A DNA stretch of 64,000 bases from contig JAIVLN010000002.1 in assembly GCA_020524245.1 (NCBI GenBank), forward strand, positions 531,813-595,812. Reading direction: 5' to 3'. The notes under the pieces were generated by a model. It made no database searches, was not told the DNA's origin, and saw only the letters and a list, made by a program, of their open reading frames with translations. Source of the DNA: Rossellomorea aquimaris (GTDB lineage: Bacteria > Bacillota > Bacilli > Bacillales > Fictibacillaceae). Below, one piece after another: positions 1 through 8,472 of this stretch. Each line of letters opens with the position of its first letter. Positions within the stretch are counted from its first letter, which is position 1. Made by a program: the position numbers and the translations under genes.

Positions 1-642
1 CAAAGCCTCGAGATCTACCTCTCCATTCGCAACAAGTCTCGCAAAGTCGATGATATATTCCGATTTTCGCTGACTGAAAGACAGTGCCCTCAACTCTTCG
101 TATTCGAGCTTCGCTACTTTTTCAGCTGTCGGAAACAGATAGAGGTCGTCCCCTTCGTAATCCTTCACTTCACCCGCCAATCTGACGAGACGTTCTTTTA
201 ACGTGGCGGCGAACTTCAAATTCACTTGCTGTCCGATGATCGTGTCCACAGTAGTTTCAAACAGATCCGGATTTGTAATCACCCGCATGCCATGGAACTG
301 CTCAACCAAACCATTCAGTTTTTTATTCGTTTGCATATGCTCATAAAAAGCATCCAGGGAATTCCCTACTCCAAACATGCGATGGAGATAGTGTTGAAGA
401 GCCTCCATTTTCGTTTCTGATACACTTTTATTCATTTCAATCGAAATTCCGTCTTCCTCATATCGAATAGAAGCATCCAATAATAATGGTTCATCACCAA
501 GGTGGATCCATTTGATGAAACGGTTTTCTTCATGTTTGACGACCATCGTTTTCAATGTATCGGTTGTCCGATGATGGCGCTGGAACGTGTGATCGAATGA
601 AAACGGTCCTGGAATGAATAGAAGATTTCGAGTTTTTTCCAT
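1..642 (-). CDS. DNA-3-methyladenine glycosylase II-like protein (AlkA family), 3' end cut by window edge
   Basis: An uninterrupted reading frame of 214 codons runs leftwards from the ATG at 642 (after GAAAGAGGGGCAGT, a good ribosome binding site) and leaves the window without a stop. The N-terminal ~90 residues resemble the AlkA N-terminal domain. Around residue 130 the text TIIGQQVNLKFAATLK matches the start of the HhH-GPD glycosylase fold, which excises alkylated purines in base excision repair. The helix-hairpin-helix motif and catalytic Asp should lie beyond the left edge and are not visible. Family assignment is from motif recognition; substrate is inferred. Confidence 0.8.
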   Translation of the reverse strand, partial: MEKTRNLLFIPGPFSFDHTFQRHHRTTDTLKTMVVKHEENRFIKWIHLGDEPLLLDASIRYEEDGISIEMNKSVSETKMEALQHYLHRMFGVGNSLDAFYEHMQTNKKLNGLVEQFHGMRVITNPDLFETTVDTIIGQQVNLKFAATLKERLVRLAGEVKDYEGDDLYLFPTAEKVAKLEYEELRALSFSQRKSEYIIDFARLVANGEVDLEAL

Positions 643-846
643 ACTGCCCCTCTTTCTTTATTTACATTTATTACAAAATACGCCCGGATGTTAAATCTCA
701 TTTACAGACGTCCAAAAACAGATGACAATTTCGAATAAATTAAGTGACAAACGATTGATTCATAATCTGACGGGGTATGTTAATTCACAGCATACTTCGT
801 TTTTAATGATTGCACAAATTTTACAGACAACTTGGAGGCCAAGATT

Positions 847-1866
847 ATGAATAAGCAAAAGCGTGAGTATTACTTTGACAATGCAAAATTCATATTGATT
901 TTTCTTGTGGTGTTCGGACATTTCATCAGTCCGCATAAGTCGAACAGCGATGTACTTTATACAGTATACAACTTTATTTATACATTCCATATGCCTGCAT
1001 TCATCTTAATTGCCGGCTTCTTCTCGAAGAGCATTTTGAAGGAAGGCTATCTGAAGAAGATTTTCAAGAAAATCCTAATTCCGTATTTCATCTTCCAAAT
1101 GATCTACTTCGCCTTCTATACAGTAAAAAATGGTAGTGAAGCTTTTACCTTGTTCGACCCGTATTGGACATTGTGGTTCCTACTCAGTATGGTGCTTTGG
1201 AATGTATTGCTCTTTGTGTTCGCACGAATAAAGTATCCATTAGTGATTGCCCTGGCGATCGGACTTGTCGCAGGTTATATACAAGATATCGGGACATTTC
1301 TCAGCCTATCCAGAACATTCGTGTTCTTCCCGGTATTCCTATTGGGCTATTATTTGAAAAAGGAGCATTTTTACGCGCTGCTACGTACAGATGTGCGTAT
1401 CGCGTCTGGTGCAATTTTTGCAAGTATGCTGATCAGTTATTACTTCTTCTTTCCGGAGGCTGCAAAAGAGTGGCTACTAGCTTCGTCCTCTTATGAGGAG
1501 TTAGGCGTAGGTGCAGAACAAGCGATTCTCATAAGATTGCTCATGTATGGATTGATGCTCATTGCGACATTCAGTTTCATGGCACTTGTACCAAGAAGAC
1601 AACTATTCTTTACCCATATGGGTGGAAGAACCCTTTACGTATACTTGTTGCACGGTTTCGTTGTAAAACTGTTCTCTATTACTCCGTTCTATGATGCGAT
1701 ACAGGAGACAGGGAGCTATGTATTATTCTTGGCTCTTGCTGCTGCGGTCACATTACTCTTAGCTTCCAAACCGATTATCACGGTTGCACAGCCATTGATT
1801 GAGCTAAGGACGAACTTGTTACAAAAATATATGAGTCGTTCAAGAAAAACCGCAGATGCATCTTAA
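847..1866 (+). CDS. Acyltransferase 3 family membrane protein (OafB/fucose-4-O-acetylase-like)
   Basis: 339-residue polytopic protein. It opens with REYYFDNAKFILIFLVVFGHF, the usual first helix of the acyltransferase-3 family with its catalytic-type His in VFGH, followed by about nine more hydrophobic segments. Such proteins move acetyl or other acyl groups onto cell-surface sugars across the membrane. An upstream in-frame TTG at 832 overlaps the GGAGG ribosome binding site (834-838), so the ATG at 847 is the start. The gene is monocistronic and ends at a terminator shared with the convergent oxidase operon. The acceptor is unknown. Confidence 0.85.
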   Translation: MNKQKREYYFDNAKFILIFLVVFGHFISPHKSNSDVLYTVYNFIYTFHMPAFILIAGFFSKSILKEGYLKKIFKKILIPYFIFQMIYFAFYTVKNGSEAFTLFDPYWTLWFLLSMVLWNVLLFVFARIKYPLVIALAIGLVAGYIQDIGTFLSLSRTFVFFPVFLLGYYLKKEHFYALLRTDVRIASGAIFASMLISYYFFFPEAAKEWLLASSSYEELGVGAEQAILIRLLMYGLMLIATFSFMALVPRRQLFFTHMGGRTLYVYLLHGFVVKLFSITPFYDAIQETGSYVLFLALAAAVTLLLASKPIITVAQPLIELRTNLLQKYMSRSRKTADAS

Positions 1867-1929
1867 TGGACGACAGATATCGTCAATTTCCTGGGAAATG
1901 ATGTATAATTCGATCCCTTCTACCTAACG

Positions 1930-1977
1930 AAAAAAGTGTCCGGACTCTCTTAAATGAGAGAACCGGACACTTTTTTT
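1930..1977. terminator. Bidirectional intrinsic terminator
   Basis: AAAAAGTGTCCGG pairs with CCGGACACTTTTT around an inner ACTCTC/GAGAG extension. A-run and T-run flank both sides, so it can serve the acyltransferase gene (+) and the cba operon (-). Confidence 0.9.
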
Positions 1978-1979
1978 AA

Positions 1980-2342
1980 TTATTCTACAACTAACATTGC
2001 TGTCATTTCATGGTGACCTTCACCACAAGGGATACTACAGATGATTTTATATTCTCCTGGTTTCAGGTTAGCGGTTGCACTACCTTCCCCATCAATTTTC
2101 ATGTCTGTACCTTCCACAGTGATGCCATGATATCCTTCAATATTCTTTAAATCAATGGTTACATCACCAGCAGGTACGCGATATTCATCTTGATCGAAAG
2201 TATAATTGGAAGCTTCCAATGTAACCGTTCCTCCTTCACCGTTACTGCCACCACTTTCAGAATTTGCTTCTTCCCCTCCGCCGCATGCTGCTAACACAGC
2301 AATCAACATTACAGACAACATAGCCAATAATAGTTTTTTCAT
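1980..2342 (-). CDS. Secreted CuA-type cupredoxin lipoprotein
   Basis: 120 residues. A lipoprotein signal peptide with lipobox LAAC puts the cleaved Cys near residue 20, followed by a Ser/Gly/Glu-rich linker and a cupredoxin domain. The C-terminal part carries CSIPCGEGHHEM, the Cys-x3-Cys-x3-His-x2-Met pattern of a binuclear CuA site, with the upstream His in GYHG. It is the last gene of the ba3-type oxidase operon, 46 nt after subunit I, with GGGAGG before the ATG. A second CuA protein besides subunit II suggests an electron donor, a copper-delivery factor or an alternative subunit; which one cannot be told from sequence. Confidence 0.8.
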   Translation of the reverse strand: MKKLLLAMLSVMLIAVLAACGGGEEANSESGGSNGEGGTVTLEASNYTFDQDEYRVPAGDVTIDLKNIEGYHGITVEGTDMKIDGEGSATANLKPGEYKIICSIPCGEGHHEMTAMLVVE

Positions 2343-2388
2343 TATGATTTCCTCCCTATTTTTTCGTTATATATTTGTAGTACATGGA

Positions 2389-4044
2389 CTACCATAGTTT
2401 GAATCCTGGTGAACCAGGTGGAGCGTGTTGAATCATATCAAATATTGGAATCGTATAAGCAAACAAGATTAATGCAACAGTGATTCCAATCCACAGCTTC
2501 CAGTTTTCTAAAACGGCAGGTGTTTTTTCTGCACCTTGCGCTAATTCGCCAAGCGGAAACTCTTCAACACCTTTAGGTGCGAACAATCCAAGATTGACCA
2601 TTATATACATCAACAACAGGATAGCAATGAAGAGTATACTTCCACCGATTGCCATGGCCACCTCGTATGGGATCCATCCTAGTGCATCTGGATGGTCGTT
2701 ATACGTTGTATAGGAGGTACGACGTGGAGCACTGAATAATCCAACCGTGTGCATTGCTCCTGACATGAAGAACATCCCCACTACCCACAAAATCGTCTGG
2801 ATATTGGCTAGTTTGTGCATCTTAGCCGTTAGCTTTCTTCCCGTTAAATGTGGCACAAGCCAGTATCCGATACCGAAAAACGTGAGTGCTACGGATGAAG
2901 CAACCGTCAGGTGAAAATGCCCTGTTACCCAAAGCGTATTGTGGACGAGCTGATTCATCTGATTACTTGCATTGATGATTCCACCCGCTCCTGCTGGGAT
3001 AAAAATTAACATTCCCATCATTGGTGCAAAGAATCGAGCATCCTTCCATGGTAGCTTTTTAAACCATCCGAATAGTCCTGTTGCTCCTTTATCACGTCCC
3101 GATAATTCAAAGGTGGCAAACAACGAGAAGGCCGTCATGAGGGATGGGATGATAACCATGAAAGTCAGAACGACTTGTAAGTACTTCCAGAACGGTGAAA
3201 TACCAGACTCAAGTAATTGATGGTGAAACCCGACCGGAATTGAGAAAAGTAGAAAAAGTACAAATGCCAGCCGTGCTAACGAGTCACTGAATATTTTACC
3301 TCCGATGATCTTCGGAATAATCGCATACCAGCAAATATAAGCAGGTAGCAGCCAGAAATAAACCAACGGATGACCGAAATACCAGAATAATGTGCGGCTC
3401 AAAAGGATATTGATCGTATCCACCCACCCGAAAGACCAAGGGATGAACTGGAACAACACCGATACAGCAACCCCTAGAGTTGCAATCAACCATAGAAGCA
3501 TGGTCATGACTGCCATAAAACTGATCAATGGGGACAGCTCACCTTTATGGAGTTTTTTCCAAATGTAATATTGACGGAACATTCCGCCACCACTGATCCA
3601 GCTCCCCACAATTACAAGGGTCAAAGCGATATAAAACCATGGGGACGCTTGTAATGGTGCATAAAACGTATATAATACAGTCGCTTTGTTTAGAAGTACC
3701 ATAATGACACCTAAGACGGTTCCGATCGTCATCAAGTAAAAACCATACCAACCAGCTCTCCGAGGGAAGTCAAACAGTTTCCCCGTCGTACGGCTGATGC
3801 CGGCATACAAAAATCCAATTATGAAATAAGTGGTAAAGATAAGTCCTAATAGTACACCATGAGCTGTTAGCAGTTGATAATACCCAATACCTGCGGGAAG
3901 GGTAATTGTCCCGCTTCTGACGAGTGTTTGTAGAAGTCCTGCAATTGCTCCAAGAAACAAAGCTACGAACGATACAGTTAAATGCGCCATTGATAATTTA
4001 GCATCTTGACGATCTACGATTTCAGAAATTTTTCTTTGTAACAC
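2389..4044 (-). CDS. cbaA: ba3-type (B-family) heme-copper oxidase subunit I
   Basis: 551-residue membrane protein with about 13 hydrophobic helices, the length typical of b(o/a)3 oxidase subunit I. Low-spin heme His is in the LLTAHGV segment (~62). GHPLVYFW (~224-231) supplies the CuB His225 and the Tyr229 that is cross-linked in oxygen reductases. FHHQ gives the other two CuB ligands, and TGHFHL carries heme ligands. Retention of the Tyr argues for O2 reduction rather than the related NO reductases, which lack it. It is co-transcribed after cbaB (2-nt gap). An FNR-type box precedes the operon, so expression under low oxygen is likely. Confidence 0.92.
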   Translation of the reverse strand: MLQRKISEIVDRQDAKLSMAHLTVSFVALFLGAIAGLLQTLVRSGTITLPAGIGYYQLLTAHGVLLGLIFTTYFIIGFLYAGISRTTGKLFDFPRRAGWYGFYLMTIGTVLGVIMVLLNKATVLYTFYAPLQASPWFYIALTLVIVGSWISGGGMFRQYYIWKKLHKGELSPLISFMAVMTMLLWLIATLGVAVSVLFQFIPWSFGWVDTINILLSRTLFWYFGHPLVYFWLLPAYICWYAIIPKIIGGKIFSDSLARLAFVLFLLFSIPVGFHHQLLESGISPFWKYLQVVLTFMVIIPSLMTAFSLFATFELSGRDKGATGLFGWFKKLPWKDARFFAPMMGMLIFIPAGAGGIINASNQMNQLVHNTLWVTGHFHLTVASSVALTFFGIGYWLVPHLTGRKLTAKMHKLANIQTILWVVGMFFMSGAMHTVGLFSAPRRTSYTTYNDHPDALGWIPYEVAMAIGGSILFIAILLLMYIMVNLGLFAPKGVEEFPLGELAQGAEKTPAVLENWKLWIGITVALILFAYTIPIFDMIQHAPPGSPGFKLW

Positions 4045-4046
4045 CC

Positions 4047-4514
4047 TTAACTCACCTCGATTCTAGCGCTCATCACCTGATGACCTGCACCACAGTATTC
4101 ATTACACAAGATGAGATAACTTCCTTCTTCATCGAATGTATGGGTAATTGAATTGATATGTCCTGGCGTAATCATCATGTTGATGTTCGTCTTCGTAACA
4201 GCAAACCCATGTACCACGTCTTTACTCGTCACTTTAAAATGAACAGTAGCTCCTTTAGGAATCTGCACTTCATTTGGTAAAAACGTGAAAGCTTGGGAAA
4301 CCATGACGAGTTCATATTCATTCTCTCCGATTTGCTTCAACCCTGGTTCATCGAAAGGCTTTGTTTCGCTCACCTTTTGTGGGTCGATCGTCATATGATC
4401 ACTGGGCGGCGCATGCCCCATTGCAAATGCGCTAATCCCAATAACTGATAAGAAAATAATCAACGTTCCTCCACCTAACATGAGCCACCATTTTTCATAT
4501 TTGTGTAAATGCAT
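4047..4514 (-). CDS. cbaB: ba3-type cytochrome c oxidase subunit II
   Basis: 155 residues: one N-terminal transmembrane helix (about residues 12-33) and an extracytoplasmic cupredoxin domain. CNEYCGAGHQVM gives the CuA ligands Cys, Cys, His, Met, and VVHGF supplies the other His. The short single-helix form is typical of ba3 oxidases. It takes electrons from cytochrome c or a cupredoxin and passes them to subunit I encoded just downstream. The 54-aa subunit IIa gene precedes it by 24 nt. Confidence 0.9.
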   Translation of the reverse strand: MHLHKYEKWWLMLGGGTLIIFLSVIGISAFAMGHAPPSDHMTIDPQKVSETKPFDEPGLKQIGENEYELVMVSQAFTFLPNEVQIPKGATVHFKVTSKDVVHGFAVTKTNINMMITPGHINSITHTFDEEGSYLILCNEYCGAGHQVMSARIEVS

Positions 4515-4538
4515 CTCTAATCACCTCTCCAATTTAAT

Positions 4539-4703
4539 CTATAACCTTGATAAGAAAATAAAGTAAACACCAGCCCAGGATAGGATGATAAAAGCTCCTA
4601 AAATCAATACGGAAATAAAAGTACCCTTTAAAGACTTATCCGCATCAGGAGTCGTTTTCAAATCAATTTGAGTTGGTTTTTTGCGGTTCACCTTCGGTTC
4701 CAT
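4539..4703 (-). CDS. Cytochrome c oxidase subunit IIa-like small membrane protein
   Basis: 54-residue ORF beginning MEPKVNRKKPTQ: a basic/polar N-terminus of about 27 residues and one transmembrane helix (GTFISVLILGAFIILSW). Size, topology and position just before subunit II match the subunit 2A family of ba3 oxidases, which supplies the helix missing from subunit II. It is the first gene of the operon, with an AGAGCTGAAAA-type leader upstream and an FNR-type box 63 bp further up. Confidence 0.82.
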   Translation of the reverse strand: MEPKVNRKKPTQIDLKTTPDADKSLKGTFISVLILGAFIILSWAGVYFIFLSRL

Positions 4704-4738
4704 TTTTCAGCTCTCCCCTTTCCCTGATTCCTAATGGT

Positions 4739-4781
4739 AGTTTATTAAACTTTCGGCACCTCCTCTGTGATGAAAATCACA
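4739..4781 (-). promoter_or_regulatory. FNR-type box (4766-4781) and -10 element of the cba operon
   Basis: TGTGATGAAAATCACA is a perfect TGTGA-N6-TCACA palindrome. On the minus strand a -10-like TAAACT (4739-4744) begins exactly 21 bp past the box, the geometry of a class II CRP/FNR-activated promoter. Fnr is encoded 2 kb away in this window. Confidence 0.78.
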
Positions 4782-4885
4782 CCTTTCGTCAAATCATTTT
4801 GACAGAATTTTGAACGTGGGTGGTGCATTGAATGGATCATTCTTTCTGGCATTCATACTTAAGGATCAAAGAATAGGAATGTGAG

Positions 4886-4928
4886 TGTGATGCTCCTCAC
4901 AAACCGTTTTCAATATAGGTGCTAAAAT
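4886..4928 (+). promoter_or_regulatory. FNR-type box (4886-4901) and -10 element of ywiC
   Basis: TGTGATGCTCCTCACA is a perfect TGTGA-N6-TCACA palindrome. The -10-like TAAAAT at 4923-4928 starts 21 bp downstream, placing the box at about -41.5. Confidence 0.8.
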
Positions 4929-4961
4929 ACTCTCAAACTTATACATATGGGAGGGGTTTGG

Positions 4962-5684
4962 TTGAAGATTGTATTGCCTAGGGAACACGGAACATGGATG
5001 ATGTTTATTATTCCTTGTATGATTGGAATTTTTGCCGGTAACCCGACAATGGTTCATATTCCTTTCGTCATTGGATGGTTTGCATTGTACCTTTCGTCTA
5101 CACCGTTGCTGCAGATGATTCGGAAACCGAAAACAAAAGCGATGATGCTGCCTTGGTATCTTGGATACACAATTGTTGCTATTCTTTTCCTTACACCTGT
5201 TCTCTGGTTCCATCCATACATCGGGTGGGTCGGAGTCCTTTTGCTACCATTTCTATTCATCACGATTTTCTTCATTAAAAACAAAAACGAAAGAAACGTA
5301 TTAAATGACTTGAGTGGGATCACCATCTTCTCATTAGGTGGTATTTCTGCTTATGTAATTGGTACTGGAAAGTTCGACGGATTGTCCTGGATGATTCCTG
5401 CACTCGTTATTCTTTATTTCTTCGGCAGTGCTTTGTATGTTAAATCTCTTATAAGAGAGCGGAGCAATCCACGTTTCACACAATATTCCCACCTTTACCA
5501 TTCTGCCTTAATGGTCTTTCCTTGGCTGGTTGGTATGGGATGGTTATCAGTTGCGTATATTCCATCGATAATGAAAGATTGGCTGACCACCAGGAAAAAA
5601 GCACTTAAGCCGTTGACAATTGGAATGAATGAAATTCTCCACTCACTCATTTTCTTAGGGATTGTCCTTATTCTCATAAAGTAA
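4962..5684 (+). CDS. ywiC: YwiC-like membrane protein
   Basis: 240 residues from the TTG start at 4962 (MKIVLPREHGTWMMF). The ATG at 4947 forms part of GGGAGGGG, the ribosome binding site, so it is not the start. About seven hydrophobic segments are seen. The N-terminal PREHGTW block is characteristic of the YwiC family. In Bacillus subtilis ywiC lies in the FNR-controlled nar/fnr region, which fits its place here next to fnr with its own FNR-type promoter. Biochemical function is unknown. Confidence 0.85.
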   Translation: MKIVLPREHGTWMMFIIPCMIGIFAGNPTMVHIPFVIGWFALYLSSTPLLQMIRKPKTKAMMLPWYLGYTIVAILFLTPVLWFHPYIGWVGVLLLPFLFITIFFIKNKNERNVLNDLSGITIFSLGGISAYVIGTGKFDGLSWMIPALVILYFFGSALYVKSLIRERSNPRFTQYSHLYHSALMVFPWLVGMGWLSVAYIPSIMKDWLTTRKKALKPLTIGMNEILHSLIFLGIVLILIK

Positions 5685-5698
5685 TTCCATACTCCAGT

Positions 5699-5741
5699 TG
5701 TGATGTTTGTCATAGCTCCATCCATTTTACAAACGTATCTT
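5699..5741 (+). promoter_or_regulatory. FNR-type box (5699-5714) and -10 element of the doxX gene
   Basis: TGTGATGTTTGTCATA matches TGTGA-N6-TCACA in 9 of 10 conserved positions. TATCTT at 5736-5741 is 21 bp downstream, the same spacing as at the other FNR-type sites in this window. Confidence 0.65.
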
Positions 5742-5786
5742 TAACATAGAATCAATTAGATTTAACCATTGAAAGAGGTGGCGTAA

Positions 5787-6293
5787 ATGATACGATTTTT
5801 AAGAGAGAGTGGATGGGCATCTTATTTTTTACTAGTGATTCGACTGTATTTGGGCTATGAGTGGATGATGGCAGGCTGGCATAAAATCGCTGACGGATTT
5901 GATGCATCAGGTTATTTGAAAGGAGCTCTTGGAAAGGCCACGGGAGAGCATCCTGCTGTCCAGGGTTGGTGGGCAAGTTTTATCGAAGGTTTTGCACTTC
6001 CGAATGTCGGGTTGTTCAACTTCCTCGTACCATGGGGTGAATTGTTAGTAGGAATTGCTTTAATCCTTGGAACATTCACGACCTTCGCAGCATTAATGGC
6101 AGCCACAATGAACTTCGCATTTCTATTATCCGGAACTACTAGTACCAATCCCCAAATGCTTTTACTCATTCTCTTTGTACTTGTTGCAGGTACGAACAGT
6201 GGTAAAATCGGGTTGGATCGATGGTTGCTTCCAGCCATAAAGGGGATGTTCAACAAGAAACGAAACCATGGTAAGATTACGTATACTAATTGA
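5787..6293 (+). CDS. DoxX-family membrane protein
   Basis: 168 residues with four hydrophobic segments and the DoxX family opening (LLVIRLYLGYEWMMAGWHKI). DoxX/DoxD proteins are small quinone-associated membrane proteins, some of which join thiosulfate:quinone oxidoreductase or redox-stress complexes. GAAAGAGGTGG precedes the ATG. An FNR-like promoter suggests anaerobic or low-oxygen expression. The electron donor is not evident, and no sulfur-oxidation genes are near. Confidence 0.8.
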   Translation: MIRFLRESGWASYFLLVIRLYLGYEWMMAGWHKIADGFDASGYLKGALGKATGEHPAVQGWWASFIEGFALPNVGLFNFLVPWGELLVGIALILGTFTTFAALMAATMNFAFLLSGTTSTNPQMLLLILFVLVAGTNSGKIGLDRWLLPAIKGMFNKKRNHGKITYTN

Positions 6294-6298
6294 CAAAC

Positions 6299-6340
6299 AA
6301 AAGGATTGCAAGGAGTAATTCCTCCTTGCAATCCTTTTTT
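6299..6340. terminator. Bidirectional intrinsic terminator between doxX and fnr
   Basis: AAAGGATTGCAAGGAG pairs with CTCCTTGCAATCCTTT around TAATTC, with flanking A- and T-runs. It serves the convergent doxX and fnr genes. Confidence 0.92.
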
Positions 6341-6353
6341 ACCATGTAATATT

Positions 6354-7088
6354 CTATATTCTGCATACTTCAATCGGGCAGTCTTCACATTTGCATTCTG
6401 TTTTGAGGAATTGTAAATTCAAAATTTTAAGGCGCCCATCACCATCGTAATCAATCACCTTATTTTTCTTCAAGCTGCTGAGCATCCTGTTAACCGTTTC
6501 TCTGGATGTACCGATTAATTCAGCCAATTCCGTATTCGTTAATTTACTGCAAATGGTAATTCCGTCCTTTCCCATACGACCGTAAGAATTCGATAGTCGA
6601 ATAAGCGTGGAGCAAAGCGCACCGTTCTTTCCAAAAAGTAGTAGATCACGGAATTTGGAACTTGTTATCCGGTTCATAAGATCCATCCAGTGTATGAATT
6701 CCAATGCAATTTTCCCATTTGATGAAATGATCGCATTTAAATCTTTTTTGTAGATGACTTCAACAAGGCTTTCAGATGTTGCGATTCCATTGAAACTATG
6801 TGTTGCTTCTTCAGAAAACCCAAACTCTCCGATCATGTCTCCTTTTTGAAATAAATGGAGAATCAATTCTTTTCCGTCTTCACTGGTTTTCGTAATTTTA
6901 ATCTGACCTTCCCGTACGAAATATAATTTATTAGATTGTTCATGTTCTGCAAACAGGTAAGTCCCCTTTTCCACTCTATATTCAACCATGATTTCTGAAA
7001 GTAGCTCAAACGTTTCCTCGGAAAACAAATCTGTATTTTGATAAGCGTAATAGTCATATGGCAAGCTGCAAGAACCCATCGGAATCAT
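6354..7088 (-). CDS. fnr: Fnr, oxygen-sensing Crp-family regulator with C-terminal Fe-S site
   Basis: 244 residues: cyclic-nucleotide-like beta-barrel (~20-130), dimer helix, then a winged helix with recognition helix TSRETVNRMLSSL (~195-207), whose Glu and Arg read TGTGA half-sites. The tail ECKCEDCPIEVC has Cys234-x2-Cys237-x4-Cys242, the spacing of the C-terminal [4Fe-4S] ligands of Bacillus subtilis Fnr, plus Cys232. Loss of the cluster in oxygen should switch it off. Monocistronic; AAGGAG lies only 2 nt before the ATG at 7088, so the ATG at 7079 is possible. Probable activator of the five boxes between 4.7 and 8.5 kb. Confidence 0.92.
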   Translation of the reverse strand: MIPMGSCSLPYDYYAYQNTDLFSEETFELLSEIMVEYRVEKGTYLFAEHEQSNKLYFVREGQIKITKTSEDGKELILHLFQKGDMIGEFGFSEEATHSFNGIATSESLVEVIYKKDLNAIISSNGKIALEFIHWMDLMNRITSSKFRDLLLFGKNGALCSTLIRLSNSYGRMGKDGITICSKLTNTELAELIGTSRETVNRMLSSLKKNKVIDYDGDGRLKILNLQFLKTECKCEDCPIEVCRI

Positions 7089-7220
7089 CGCTCCTTTTCC
7101 TTTATAATCCCTTTTCCTAATCTAATCTTATTTTAAAAAACATCCAATGTTTTTAGTATCAGGGAACTTCCCCATTTATTGAAAAAAAACCCCCCATCCC
7201 GAACTTTTCAAAATCCAATA

Positions 7221-7263
7221 TGTGATAATTGTCATTGTTCACATGTCAATGAACCCATAAATT
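7221..7263 (+). promoter_or_regulatory. FNR-type box (7221-7236) and -10 element of the 7300 gene
   Basis: TGTGATAATTGTCATT fits TGTGA-N6-TCACA with two changes in the right half. TAAATT at 7258-7263 starts 21 bp downstream. The minus-strand side shows no -10 at the same spacing, so fnr itself seems to use another promoter. Confidence 0.6.
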
Positions 7264-7299
7264 AGAGATATAACAAAAATGGAGTGAGGAGGAATCACA

Positions 7300-7833
7300 G
7301 TGAAAAAAGAGAGATTGCATGATTCCACAATGGAAGACATTATCATTCTTAGAATGAAGAAACATGGATTCAACACGTTGAACAATCATATTCTGACAAC
7401 GTACCATAATCCACTCAATCAGATCATTGATCAAATGAACGACTTTTTAAGCTACTATCCCATTGATGGAAGAAATAGATCTTTTGAACTTATCAATCTA
7501 ACAAATGACTTAATTACGGCTCTTTCTGATTACATGATCATTGAAGAAAAGCACTTGATGCCGTTGTTAAAAAAATATGATCTTAAACCTACATTGAATA
7601 CGATCATAGAAGTGGGGAAAACAACAAAGGAATTAGAGATTGACCACCGAAGCATCATCCAGATGAGGAATCTTTTGCAAGAAGAAAAAGAGATTTTGTA
7701 TCAAGATCGAACCTTTAACGAGTTTTTGGAAGTTTTGGAGCAATTGATTGTCTACACCACAAGACTGTTGCAATTTGAAGAGCGCATCCTCTTCCCATTG
7801 ATTGTGAAAGAGTCCGCTGTATACCAAACATAA
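7300..7833 (+). CDS. Hemerythrin-like helical protein
   Basis: 177 residues, all-helical, with the order of His/Glu motifs of hemerythrin HHE proteins but partly degenerate: YHNPL (~30), MIIEEKHLMPLL (~85-95), EIDHRSI (~123) and FEERILFPL (~160). Hemerythrin-like proteins bind a di-iron centre for O2 or NO handling. Here some ligands appear replaced, so metal binding is uncertain. The start is the GTG at 7300 after GGAGGA. Its FNR-type promoter and neighbours (another hemerythrin, ScdA) support a role in low-oxygen or NO response. Confidence 0.7.
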   Translation: MKKERLHDSTMEDIIILRMKKHGFNTLNNHILTTYHNPLNQIIDQMNDFLSYYPIDGRNRSFELINLTNDLITALSDYMIIEEKHLMPLLKKYDLKPTLNTIIEVGKTTKELEIDHRSIIQMRNLLQEEKEILYQDRTFNEFLEVLEQLIVYTTRLLQFEERILFPLIVKESAVYQT

Positions 7834-7855
7834 TCTAAAATGAGTAAACCATACT

Positions 7856-7887
7856 AAAAAACACCCAATTGCATCTGGGTGTTTTTT
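7856..7887. terminator. Bidirectional intrinsic terminator
   Basis: AAAAACACCCA and TGGGTGTTTTTT pair around ATTGCATC, between the convergent hemerythrin-like genes. Confidence 0.88.
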
Positions 7888-7924
7888 CAGGTTCTATAGG
7901 TTGATTCCCTGAATGAGATCTCAG

Positions 7925-8413
7925 TTAAAGGATATGCTTTTCCAACATCAATTTCTCTTCTTGATTAAGAAGATGTTCGGCCATAGGGAATAGTACCTTT
8001 TCTTCCTTTTCAAAATGCTCCTCTAGTAATTCAACCCCGCTTCTTAAGGTTTGAACAGCATCCTCATTATCTTCAATTTCAAATAAAAATCGGTTGAGGT
8101 ATGCTTTTGCGGTATGATGTTCATATTCCATTACGGCTATAGGTCCTGAATCACTTCCCACATATTTAGCCAGCGTTTCAAATAAATAAGCTTCTTCTTT
8201 GTAAGAATGCTTTTCAAGCTGATCCATGAACGCTTCTACTTCTTTCCTCATCGTATCCAATTCAGAAGCTTGGATTGACTCAGTCCTGTTATAGATCTGT
8301 TTCATGATTGGTATTAAAACGAGATGTTCTTCCATTAACTGTTGAATTGCGGGACAGAAACGAGATATCTGTATATCGGGTTGATGGCATCCTTTAACAA
8401 ATTCGTGTGTCAA
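7925..8413 (-). CDS. Hemerythrin HHE-domain protein
   Basis: 162 residues from the TTG at 8413, chosen because AAGGAGG is 8 nt upstream; the TTG at 8419 is too close. Iron-ligand motifs of the HHE fold are visible: EEHLVL (~26), HSYKEEAYLF (~70-79), YEHHTAK (~98) and LEEHFEKEEKVLFP (~132-145). It probably binds di-iron and senses or scavenges O2/NO in the cytoplasm. It is divergent from scdA, and the two share the palindromic site at 8473-8488; a TATTTT -10 lies at the matching distance on this strand. Confidence 0.85.
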   Translation of the reverse strand: MTHEFVKGCHQPDIQISRFCPAIQQLMEEHLVLIPIMKQIYNRTESIQASELDTMRKEVEAFMDQLEKHSYKEEAYLFETLAKYVGSDSGPIAVMEYEHHTAKAYLNRFLFEIEDNEDAVQTLRSGVELLEEHFEKEEKVLFPMAEHLLNQEEKLMLEKHIL

Positions 8414-8472
8414 TTTCAATTCCTCCTTTATTTGAACTCATTATTAAAATAGCAGGTATGAATTCACTTAAC

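Noticed and set aside
2389..4044. Nitric oxide reductase instead of oxidase
   Set aside because: HPLVY keeps the cross-link Tyr expected of oxygen reductases; the related NO reductases replace it.
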